DNA of 64,000 bases from contig OU612067.1 of NCBI GenBank assembly GCA_914767715.1, positions 11,284,001 to 11,348,000 of the forward strand, read 5' to 3'. Shown piece after piece: positions 11,850 through 21,115 of the stretch (its first letter is position 1; each line of letters opens with the position of its first letter). Position numbers and translations under genes: made by a program. The notes beneath the pieces are model-generated. The model was not told the origin of the DNA and made no database searches. It saw only the letters and a list, made by a program, of their open reading frames with translations. The stretch is from Membranipora membranacea. Lineage: Eukaryota; Bryozoa; Gymnolaemata; Cheilostomatida; Membraniporidae.

Positions 11850-13020
11850 ACTTGTAAAAAATTGGTACATTGGAATATAACAGCTTATTTACGAACACAC
11901 AAAAAACGATATCCTATTGAAAACCAGCTACAACTAGACTTTATGAACGAAACTTGGTACTGAATTGAACTGGATTGAAATTAGCAGCAATGAAGGCCGG
12001 TTAACTTTCCACATAGCTAGAGTCTATCGCAGCTCTTGTCATATTGCGAAGCTGTCTGCAAATATCACTCCATACTTGAGGGCTGTCGTTAAAACTTGCT
12101 ATCTTTTGGCTAAACCAAGTTTGGTCCATTTGCCTGCCTTTGGAGCTGCTCCCGCTATACTGGTCACGCCTGTACTTTCATTGTGGCGTGAATAGTGGTT
12201 TGGTGCAGCAATAATGCTGGCAATTGGATTAAACTTGATCAATATTTTGGCCTTAGATAGATGAAGTACATGTAGGGTTTAAATGCTACCACTGTAATAT
12301 ATTTTAGTGGTGAATGTAATCACTCCCAGCTAAGATGTGAAAAAAGTTAAAGCACTTAAAACACAGTGAGGTAGTTCCAAGCAAAGGCTTGACAATTTTT
12401 GTTCTTTTTAGGTGTGAAGTGGTCATTATAAGATATGAGTACATTATAAGCCAAGGTAAATATAGCTTGTTGTTTTATGTGACATACTTTTAAAAATAAA
12501 CTACATAATACTAATTCAATGTGATAATTGAATCGTAGTTGTCTTTTCTTGCACATTAACGAGACAACTCCCCTTCAAATCATCTCCCATGCTCCATATA
12601 AGTTCTATTATTAGGTTATTGGTTTTTCTTAGGTTTGGGAAAGCCTCGATATATCAACCAAATAAAGTCTTCTCTGATGTCAATGACGGAATGCCTCATG
12701 AAAGCTATAGCTCAACATTATAGGTGACATCATGAGTTTTCCCTGTGTCAGCATTGCGCAAACATTCTGCTGCAATAGAATCAACACACAAGTTGACAAA
12801 CTTGATTGCTTTGTGATATTTCTTATAGACTCAAACTTAGAAATTCTAGTACGCTACAGAATGATTTCAGAATCATTAGCTGCTGCATTGCCTGTAACCT
12901 ATATGTACTGGGCATTCGATGTGGTATTTGGAGTGGTTGGGGTAATCACAAATTCCTATATCGGCAAGGTTATTTTACTCACAGCTCTGGTGTTTTATTT
13001 CGTTAAGAGGTAAGTAAACC
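11850..13020 (+). repeat. Diverged duplicate segment, right copy
   Basis: Same-orientation duplicate of 1570-2890. It retains the blocks TCCTATTGAAAACCAG and GTACGCTACAGAATGATTT and carries the intact form of the exon that is broken in the left copy. Confidence 0.75.
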
Positions 13021-13153
13021 TGATATTTTGTTATCAAGACATGGGAGCATGCAAGCATTTGATTTTATGTGATTTTATCCATCCCGCTCTACATTGATAG
13101 GTCGCAGAGAAAGACCACAAATCTCTCTGCTGCCTCACTCAGACGTCCAGCAG
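12829..13153 (+). CDS. Two internal exons of an unrecognised membrane protein
   Basis: Exon 12829-13009 (acceptor TTCTTATAG, donor GTAAGT) and exon 13101-13153 (acceptor TTGATAG, donor GTAAAT) are phase-compatible (2 then 1). The first encodes about 60 residues, mostly hydrophobic: SLAAALPVTYMYWAFDVVFG, then VVGVITNSYIG, then KVILLTALVFYFVK. This makes one or two membrane helices. The second continues with a basic cytoplasmic-looking segment RSQRKTTNLSAASLRRPAG, as expected after a positive-inside boundary. No family recognised. Earlier and later exons were not identified with confidence; a candidate continuation after a TGCACAGAG acceptor near 13250 is open for about 20 residues. The duplicated segment at 1570-2890 carries a broken copy of the first exon. 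Confidence 0.4.
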
Positions 13154-13653
13154 GTAAATAGCTAAAATGAATTTTCAAGTTTTGCGGATTTTCCTTTTAA
13201 GGAAAAAGAAGTTTGAATAGAAGCAGTTGACCGTTGTACTAGATTGCACAGAGATCGGGTAGTTTGGGAACCAAACTCCCCACAAAGACTAGCAAATCAT
13301 CAATCATTTGGTTAGATTTGACAAACAAGGAGACATAACACCGTCGGCCACAAAACTCAGTGAAGCATACAAGGCTTTACCTTTAACATTATACAACTTG
13401 ACAGGGAAAGCGGAGAGTTATCAGCCAAGGTCATGCCTGCTTCATTTGGTCTTTGACCTTTGCCTCCTATGGGGTCTACACAGCCTGACTCTAACCTATA
13501 CCTCTGACATCGCTTCCTTCGTTTTGGGGTAAAAGTGGGGGATAAGTGGTGTCAGATATTCAAAATTGAATACAATGAACAATAGTCTGTTTGAGATCCC
13601 GGTGATTATTTATTGTAAGCATAAGTTTCAGCATTGAACATTTTGGTCAGTCA

Positions 13654-15224
13654 TTAAAATCCACGGTTGAAAAGACTTTCATTTTGCTTCCCACAGACAT
13701 TTTCGCAGGCAGTATTTGATCTGGAAAGAGGAAAAAGAAAAGCTAAAATTGGGTACGACAGAAAAAGGACAATCACATTCAGCTGCATATATGATGGCGT
13801 AGAGATGAAGTCAGTCTCATTTGAAAAAAAAGGCTTTGTTCTAGCAGGAAGGTTTTTGAGTTTCAAACTGCCTGCACGCTTGCGAATAAAAAGCATTATT
13901 TTTATAATCCGACCCCTAGGAAGAATGATATTATTTCATCATTTATGACAAATGAGACAGTGATGTTTTCCCATTTCATTATCACATCCATTGATGAAAT
14001 TTAACATTGATATGAACACTTACGTGAATCTGTTGATATTGCCTCCTCATCCGCCATAAATAAATGTCTGACATTGTCCTGTCTTGGCATCAAAGAACCA
14101 TCTTGGGCTGTATCCTCTACAGCGACCACCATCCGCGGAAAGTTAGCATGGATCCAATTGACGATATCTACACAATTATCCTTGCAAGCACTCAAAGTAT
14201 GTCGCATATTCGACCCACTTGGGGCCGAATACCCGAGCAGAACAGACACCACTATTTCATTCATTTTGCTCATGATTTGTATGGAGTTAACTTCTTCCTG
14301 TTGAGGAAGAAGGCAACTCCATACAAAAGTGTTTTGTTTACCTAATCAAATTTATCCACAACATTGTTCTTTAGAATTTTGTTACAAGTAGGTAATAATT
14401 CAATTTACTAATGACTCAATTTTTATTCTTGAATAATGAACTAAGTTAGATACCAGAAAAGCAATCTATACCATACCAGTAAAACATGCTCCAAGGGCTC
14501 TCCAACCAGAACTGCCCTGCCTTGATGTTCCCCGGTTTTTATATGCAACGGGGTTCATCACGGCGGGTGAGCATGGCCAAAAAACCGGAGGTAGCATTTG
14601 CCCATCCTCTTGAAAAAAGCGGAGATTGGATTTAGATTTTTTGTCTGATAAAAAGGTTTAATTATACACATTATTTAAATGCTTGCGTTTGAACCCTCCA
14701 AAAAGACGGAGATTGGATTTAGATTTTTTGTCTGATAAAAAGGTTTAATTATACACATTATTTTGAAGTGGTTGACGCCGTCTGGTATCACCTGCTCCCA
14801 CCCTCTTGGCTCCATTCTCTTTATCCGAAATCTCCTGAGCTGTGAGAACTTGAGATCTCACAAGTACTGCAAATATAGAGAACAACTCTTTGATAAATCT
14901 TTTGATGATAAATCATTTTTATGTATTTAGAATATTGTTTTGGAAAATTTGAAGTAGTATTAATGATTTTGATTGAATTAATAGTGTTAGCAGCAAGCAA
15001 GATTAAAATTTTGAATGTTTATTTGTGACTCACTTGAATCTATTTCGGTTTCCTCCGCACCCTCCATACGAAAAAGATTCACATCTCCTGGTTTTAGAGT
15101 TGAAGTAGAAGCTCGGATAATTTTGTCTGCATAGACCGCCATCTTTGGGTTGGTTGCAGACCTCAGATGATGCACAGAAGAAGCCTGGTAAAGTCACTGC
15201 CAGAGACAATGCTAGGAAAATCAT
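13654..15224 (-). CDS. Secreted single-domain Kunitz protease inhibitor
   Basis: Two minus-strand exons, 15034-15224 and 13654-13720, join in phase 2 to an 85-residue protein. The first supplies a signal peptide (MIFLALSLAVTLPGFFCASS) and most of a Kunitz domain; the second gives its last two cysteines and a short basic tail. Cysteine spacing is C-8-C-15-C-7-C-12-C-3-C, the BPTI pattern, with the hallmark SYGGCGGNRNRF. The P1 residue after the second cysteine is Arg, which in this family favours trypsin-like proteases. The ATG at 15224 is chosen because it starts directly at the hydrophobic core; a more 5' ATG in the same frame gives a longer, less typical leader. The leader and domain are close to the Kunitz genes at 19077 and 30241, so this is a local family of three. 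The 1.3-kb intron contains a separate open frame (14024-14273). Confidence 0.85.
14024..14273 (-). CDS. Possible exon inside the Kunitz intron, product unknown
   Basis: An 83-residue minus-strand frame from ATG at 14273 ends at a strong donor (CAC, then GTAAGTG). It reads NEIVVSVLLGYSAPSG, then ACKDNCVDIVNWIHANFPRM, then acidic residues. It has balanced composition and one good splice site but no recognised family. It ends in phase 1, which does not fit the Kunitz exon at 13720, so it is not an extra exon of that gene in the simple model. It may belong to another gene or be chance. Confidence 0.25.
14280..14323. repeat. 20-bp stem hairpin with four-base loop
   Basis: TATGGAGTTAACTTCTTCCT (14280-14299), loop GTTG, then AGGAAGAAGGCAACTCCATA (14304-14323). 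Eighteen of twenty stem pairs match. It sits just 5' of the open frame at 14273 on the minus strand. Confidence 0.85.
14620..14763 (+). repeat. Recent tandem duplication, period 87 bp
   Basis: A 57-bp block starting CGGAGATTGGATTTAG occurs at 14620-14676 and again, unchanged, at 14707-14763. The identity suggests a young duplication. Confidence 0.9.
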
Positions 15225-16450
15225 GTGACAATTGCCATTTTTTGCAGGTAAACCTTTGAGAGTACCTGTAATTGTGTTCAACACACCGGTCTATTCAAGT
15301 ATGTGTTGCCTAAAGGAACAAAATCTCGTTTATAGTAAATTTTGCCTTCGCCAAGCTGTTTGTCATTTTTCTGAGAAATTGTTCTGCCCTTGAATTCTCA
15401 CAAGTTTGAAATTTCATATAGCAATCGCAAAAAAATAAAGAAATAGGCCTATTAAAACAAAATCTTGGCAATAAAGAAAAATTGCAAACAGAAATCCTAC
15501 CAATACAGATCTTAAAAGCAAAAAAACTGAAAATACACTGCCAATAGGGTTTTAGGCACAACAAGTATACATTGCAAAACAGTTTTTCAAACGTCACTCT
15601 TTGACTAATTTGACAATTGATGGATGATCTCCCTTAACAAAAAGGGTGGCGTAATACCAATAAAAGTTCATCAATCTGGGTATCGTGGTATAAATTTATC
15701 TCCTGGTCACTCAACCGGTGCTGAGGTACTGCTAGTTTTTGCCCAATCAATCTTTGTCATGTCTTAAACCTGTAAATAATAGTATTTGGTTGTAGACGAG
15801 TGAATAGTTTAGTTTTATTATCTTTTGTAATACGTTTTGAAGCAGAAATGACTTATGTACTATGCAATATAGGGACTTTAACTGCATCATAACTGAACTT
15901 AGCAAAAAGTTGGGGTCCTGATGGGGTCTTCGAAGGGTTCATCTTCTCTGCCGAAAGTGGAAGCAAAAGAGCTGAGGAGCAAATGGGCATGAGGACTGCG
16001 CAACTAAAATTGATGCGCTTTCATCCATAAGTGTCTGATAATATTTGATCACTTAAGGTTGGATCATTTCTAAACCTAATGTCTCCACTGCTGACTTGAA
16101 GTCTAAGGTCGAGGGGCAATTTCCGAAAGTAAAAGAAAGTCACAAAATTGCTGCAACCAAGTGAGGTATGTGGACACATATCCTAGTAGTTTAATAAAAT
16201 ATAGAAGAAATTGTTGTTGTATTAATGTAATGAAATTGCAATGACAATGAATATTAAACATCATATATTGTAAAAGCCAATATGGAGTTACAAATAGGCC
16301 ACCTGACTGTTTTCACAGATTAAACAAGTTTTATACCAAAGACAAGAATGCAGAGTAGAGTCTTTAGTTTACATGCCTGATGTTAAAATCCTAAACTTAA
16401 CTGCAAGTGAGCAAAAAAGTTTGACCCTTCTGGCTTGGTTAGGTGGATGT
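15225..16450. other. Upstream region of the Kunitz gene, no gene seen
   Basis: Holds the 5' flank of the 15224 Kunitz gene and AT-rich sequence. Open frames are short and without motifs. Confidence 0.4.
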
Positions 16451-16461
16451 ATGATTAAAAC

Positions 16462-16582
16462 TAGCCCGTCTTGACAAGCGTTGTTCAGTGGGGGTGCGGG
16501 GACAAAGCTTGTCAGCTCTTGCATGCTCGATGTCAATTTCCTGCCTCCCCCCAAACCGAACAAAGCTTATCAAGACAGGCTA
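16462..16582. mobile_element. Short MITE with 9-bp target duplication (Mutator-like)
   Basis: Begins TAGCCCGTCTTGACAAGC and ends with the near-inverse GCTTATCAAGACAGGCTA. The 9 bases on both sides are identical: GATTAAAAC at 16453-16461 and 16583-16591. The termini extend inward to GGGGG and CCCCC with GTTCAG and ACCGAAC. At 121 bp it cannot encode a transposase, so it is a non-autonomous foldback. Nine-bp duplications are typical of Mutator-like transposons; assignment is inference. Confidence 0.8.
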
Positions 16583-16659
16583 GATTAAAACGTGAGAATT
16601 CTTTTTGATTACAAAACAACCTAAAAATGTTTGCTAATTTTTTAATCTGGTTAGGTGTG

Positions 16660-17125
16660 GATTGGCAAGAGTTTGACGCAACAAAATCTTATCTCTTATT
16701 GATTCAATTCTATCAGTTGATGCTTTTACTATGAAAGGGAGCTTTCAATCTGAATAATGCTTGTCATAGTTCTCAAAACGTCCCCATACAACGTTCAATC
16801 AAATGTTCTCTAAATACAAGCTGGAGAAAAGTTTGTCTAATTTGGTGTTACCATATTCACCAGCATTGATTCTCTGAAAGTATTAAGTCAGACTTTAACC
16901 TGAAAAGTGAACAGCTCCTCTTGTTCCTCATAGCCTATTGGAAGGAATCTTCATTTTTTGCAGGTTTAATCCTTGTGTCGACATTATTAAGTCTTCCTGT
17001 TATGGCAACTGTATTTGTTTGATTTTTTGCAATTGCTCAATTTGTTGACTCTTCATTGAACAAGATGGAAGAAATTTTTCCTTGAAAAATGAAGGTTAAG
17101 GTATAATATTGTTCAAAACTCCATA
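16660..17125 (+). repeat. Extra copy of the Kunitz upstream region
   Basis: Matches 18485-18975 (upstream of the two-domain Kunitz gene) and the inverse of 30340-30800. Anchors are TTCCTCATAGCCT and TTTTTTGCAGGTTTAATCCT followed by TGTGTCGACATT. It stops before any Kunitz exon, so a tandem duplication took only the flank or lost the gene. Confidence 0.75.
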
Positions 17126-17289
17126 AGTGAGTGGCTTTTCTCATGTCCCTATGATAGGTTTTTATTACTGAAAATCCTTCTGACTGCTGAGGAACAGTTT
17201 GCTTTCACTTACCAAAAACAGGACTGCACATTGGAGTATTTAATTTATATTGCCCAATGGTAAAGTCCTATAATTAGTTCTAAGTAAGC

Positions 17290-17960
17290 TTGAAACCTTG
17301 ATGATTGTGGCTGGGTTGGGTGAAGAATTAGCGATCCTGATAGCCAATCGATTATGCCAGCCATTGAACAGACTGTCTACGGTCAGCAAACGATCACAAG
17401 CTCTTAAATGCTGAAAAGACTGTTATTGTTAATTTTCATTATTTACATGAGCACCAAAATCCAGTCTTTCTTTGAGAATAGCAGCATCGATCCCTCCCAA
17501 GTGATAAAGTTTTTTATGCATCTATATTGATGTCCACCTGACTTTTAATCCACATGTTAATACTATAATCGAAAGCTGCAACTCTAAGTTGATTTTTCAT
17601 GAAACAAAAAATTGGGAATGTCCTCGACTAGCTCATTTAATTCTTACTGCACTAACATTAGATCAGCTCTCTGCTATGGTGCACCTGTTTTTAAACAACT
17701 CTTATCGGACACTACCAAATCGAAGCTTGAGCATATTTAAGACTCAGACACCTACATTATTTTCCCTCATATGCCAAATTGTGATAGGCTGGATATGCGG
17801 GACTTGAATTCACTTTATCATTTTATCATAGCTGAATCTACCACACATTTTTAGTAAAGTGGTCAACAGCTGTGCACATCCGCTACAATAATTCAAGGAG
17901 ACTCTCTAGATGCCACACTGTGTTTTGACCTGCGGAAGAATGTACAGGGAAGAGGAGTAT
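17290..17960 (+). mobile_element. Decayed LINE reverse-transcriptase fragment
   Basis: Collinear with the inverse of 32160-32760. Translated piecewise it gives a segment like SDADSQSIVPAIAQTALWSA followed by LNADKT in the other copy, which matches the region after the catalytic YADD of LINE reverse transcriptases (W-x(3)-N-x-M-x-LN-x-x-KT). Here the frame is broken by several stops. Present in both arms, so it predates the inverted duplication. Confidence 0.6.
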
Positions 17961-19076
17961 CAGCTTTTTTACATTTCTTTTTGAATTACTATAATTCTGG
18001 ACAAAAAATTCAGTCACATTTTAAACACTATCATTGATGCTTTTCACTTCAAATAAATGATAATTATGAATGTACCAATACAGTACACATAACACACAAA
18101 ATACACCAGCCGCAGTTAAGTGTGTCTTTGTTTGCATAGTCATAGTCATCACTTTGAATTATATCCATTTAGTTGGGGATGTGTATTTGAGAATTTAGGA
18201 AATGAGGCTACTGCCCATAAAGGATATACTTGCTGATTTTTCTTCTCTAAGTTCTGGGAGGGGAGACAATTTGAGTATTTAAGTGTAAAATAGAAGAATT
18301 TTCCTCAATGGCTCATACCTTGAAATTAGTCCATAGTCTAATTTAGAGCTTGCCACTGTTCTCTTAGTTAAGCTAAAAGTTTCAAAACAGTACCAAAACC
18401 TCGAAGGTGTTTGGAGTGCTTCAAGATTTTGGGCTCTTAGAATCTGCTAACCTGTTCTAGAAATAATAATTCTTCGTAGGATTGCTTGAGATTGGCAAAA
18501 CAAAATGATTTCTCTTATCGATTGAATTATACCTACTGAATGTTTTCAATATGTGATGAAGCATGTCATCTGGTTTGATAGATTTTGCTTGTCATTTTGT
18601 GTCAATGTCTTAATTCTTTACTGGAATGTCATAAGAGGCTAGCATACTCTTACAATTTTTAATCCCATGTCGTCTCAAAATAAGCCGGAGGAGATTGTGT
18701 ATAATTTGCCAGTACCATATCGGTCAATGTGGATTCTGAAGCTATCAAGTCAGATTTAAACTTGAAAACTGACAAATGGATAACAAAAAATTGGTTGTTC
18801 CTCATAGCCTGTTGGGCAGGAAACTTCATTTTTTGCAGGTTTAATCCTTGTGTCGACATTTTAAAGCCTTCCTGTTATAGCAACTGCATTTGTTTCAATT
18901 TTTTTGCAATTTCTCAATTTGACTGCTTAAGCCTCATCTAAGTAGACAGAAGAAGGTTTTCTTTGAAAAATGACAAACGGCGTAGGGATAACCCTATAAA
19001 AGCAAATTGTCCTTTGCTGAAAGGCATTCTCGAACAGTCTGGTGTGTTTTTCTTCATAACCAACTAAAAACCAAAA

Positions 19077-20615
19077 ATGGTTAATCAAATCTTATTCCTA
19101 ACTATAACACTGGCGGCTACTTTACCAGGCTATGTATATGCATACTCTGAAGTTTGCAGCCAGCCTGAGGTTATTGGTCCATGTCGATCAGTCATCTCGA
19201 GCTATTTCTACAACTCTGAGTCTGGAGAGTGTGAGAGCTTTGTATATGGTGGCTGTGGAGGAAATCGAAACAGATTTAGGTGAGATACTATAAAAAAGAT
19301 ATATATATATAGCTATGGAGCGGCCGTGGCACAATGGGTAAGGCATGGGTCTATCAATCGAGAGTTCTTGTGTTTGATTCCTGGCGTGTCACGGTGGTGT
19401 CAGGAAGAGTATCCGACCTCAAATGCTCCTGTGCTCCATCAGGATCAAGTTCGTAGACCCGTACTGATACTGAGACAAAAAACCAGCAACATCATGATTT
19501 CTCACACGGTATCACAGGGTTCGAGTCTATTAATGGACGTGAGTCTTATATCTATAACTATGATTCGAACTCTCGTGAATGAATCGAGGGAAGTAGAGCG
19601 GAGTGGGGTTAGTGAGTGTTGGAGTAATCTCCCCACTTAAATTGATTGAACATCATCCATACCTCAATACCTAATAACTTTAGAGCATGATATGAATTAT
19701 TGATTGAGCATAGAGGGAAAGGGAGGGAGGGGATAGGTTGATAGTTGATATAGGTAGTTTGTACATATATTAGTTGCTGTACAAGTATTTAACAACTCCG
19801 GATACCTTTTGTACACTGTAATGGTTGTTAATGTTTGCAGTTCTCTAAAAGATTGTCAAGATACGTGCAGAGGTGCACCAAAGGTGGATAAATCACGTGA
19901 TCACTGCACTCTTGCTTCTGAACGGGGACGATGTACATTCAACATCACCAGCTGGTTCTTTGATACAATTACTGGAGAATGTCGTTCTTTCATATTCAGT
20001 GGCTGTGGAGGCAACGCTAACAACTTTCCGTGAGTTCCCATTTCTTGATCAGACTCTGATTGAATGTATATACAAGCGTTGAGCATAATTATTTACCATC
20101 ATAAGACAGAACAGCCTCTCGCGTGACCGAATAATAGTCAAACAAATTGGATGATCCATACACTGCTGACCCTAATTGGAATCAGGATTTTACATTTAAA
20201 ACATGATAGGTGACATCTGATCACTTTCTGATACAGCATACTTTACACCACCCAGAAATTATCCAGGATTTACATCAATAAAATAAGTACCCTACTATCA
20301 TATTAAGACATAAAAAGGCATCTTTAGGAGCAGCCCTTATGATAATTCAGAACTCCAAGAAGTGAATATCTTTTGTAAAAATCATCAAGTTTGATAGTGA
20401 ATGGATATGATATGTTTAAAAGCTTATATTCCACTCAATTTAAATGCAGCATCGAAACTCAATCGATGATCGAAAGTTTTCAATTGTTTATCAGATTGCT
20501 CGGAAAACTGTAACAACGCTTCCTTTTCTATTGTTCTAGGACTAAGGAGACCTGTCAGAATTCTTGTGGGAAGCAGCAGCAACTCACCAAGGAGGACAAA
20601 ACCCGTGGAAAGTAA
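19077..20615 (+). CDS. Secreted two-domain Kunitz protease inhibitor
   Basis: Exons 19077-19279, 19841-20029 and 20540-20615 join in phase 2 throughout to a 155-residue protein ending TAA. Residues 1-22 are a signal peptide (NQILFLTITLAATLPGYVYA). Domain 1 runs from CSQPEVIGPC to DCQDTC and has P1 Arg; domain 2 runs from CTLASERGRC to TCQNSC and has P1 Thr. Each has six cysteines in the BPTI spacing, each is split by an intron after the GGCGGN-x-x-F region, and domain 2 carries a potential N-glycosylation site (NIT). The tail is charged (KQQQLTKEDKTRGK). P1 Arg suggests a trypsin-like target for domain 1; domain 2 with Thr could have another target or none. The middle exon is symmetric (phase 2-2), so skipping it would leave one complete Kunitz domain. 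A SINE lies in intron 1. Confidence 0.9.
19320..19650 (+). mobile_element. tRNA-derived SINE in Kunitz intron 1
   Basis: Starts with a pol III A-box-like TGGCACAATGGGTAAGGC and a B-box-like GTTTGATTCC 40 bases on, inside a tRNA-like head. The body follows with CGTAGACCCGTACTGAT and ends near AATCTCCCC. The homologous intron at 29606-30038 keeps only something like the 3' part. Confidence 0.65.
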
Positions 20616-20774
20616 CAGATTATACATGTGTTTATGATACAATTTAATTAGTACTTTTGACTATGATGACTGACCAAAATGGGCTTTGCCAAAACTTGTA
20701 CCCAAGTTCAGTAATTTACTAATAAACAACCATCATCTCAAACTGAACTGTTATTCTCGATTACCCTACCCTTT

Positions 20775-21115
20775 CAAGGAGTCAGGAGTGGTCTGATGGT
20801 TAAGGGTGCAGACTTGTGATCTGTATTGTCCAGGTTCAATTCCTGGTGCTGGCAGTCATTTCTGATTTGGTACTGGCGCACCAATCATCCTAGTCAGGTC
20901 CTTGCGGAGCGGGATTAAAAATACCGGAGGTCCACTGTGTGTTTGCAAACCCCACATGCAGTAAAAAGATCCCCCTGCCTCTTTGATAAAAAGAGTAGCC
21001 GGAACTCAGGCGGGCAAGAGTATAGGATGCAGCTTGAGTACCATGGGTCCATGTACCTGTACTCTAGAGTGGTAACCCTCTCCGTAATGACGACTTAGAC
21101 TTATCCTTTCAACAA
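20775..21115 (+). mobile_element. tRNA-derived SINE, second family
   Basis: Head with GTGGTCTGATGGTTAAGG (A-box-like) and GGTTCAATTCCTGG (B-box-like), then a body with AGTAAAAAGATCCCCCTGCC and CATGGGTCCATGTACCTGTA and a CGACTTAGACTTA end. Sequence differs from the 19320 element. Confidence 0.75.

Noticed and set aside
13667-13948. 93-residue plus-strand open frame
   Set aside because: Overlaps, on the opposite strand, the last exon of the Kunitz gene, which has cysteine-pattern support.
19326-19640. 104-residue plus-strand open frame
   Set aside because: Lies entirely within a tRNA-derived SINE with A- and B-box-like sequences.
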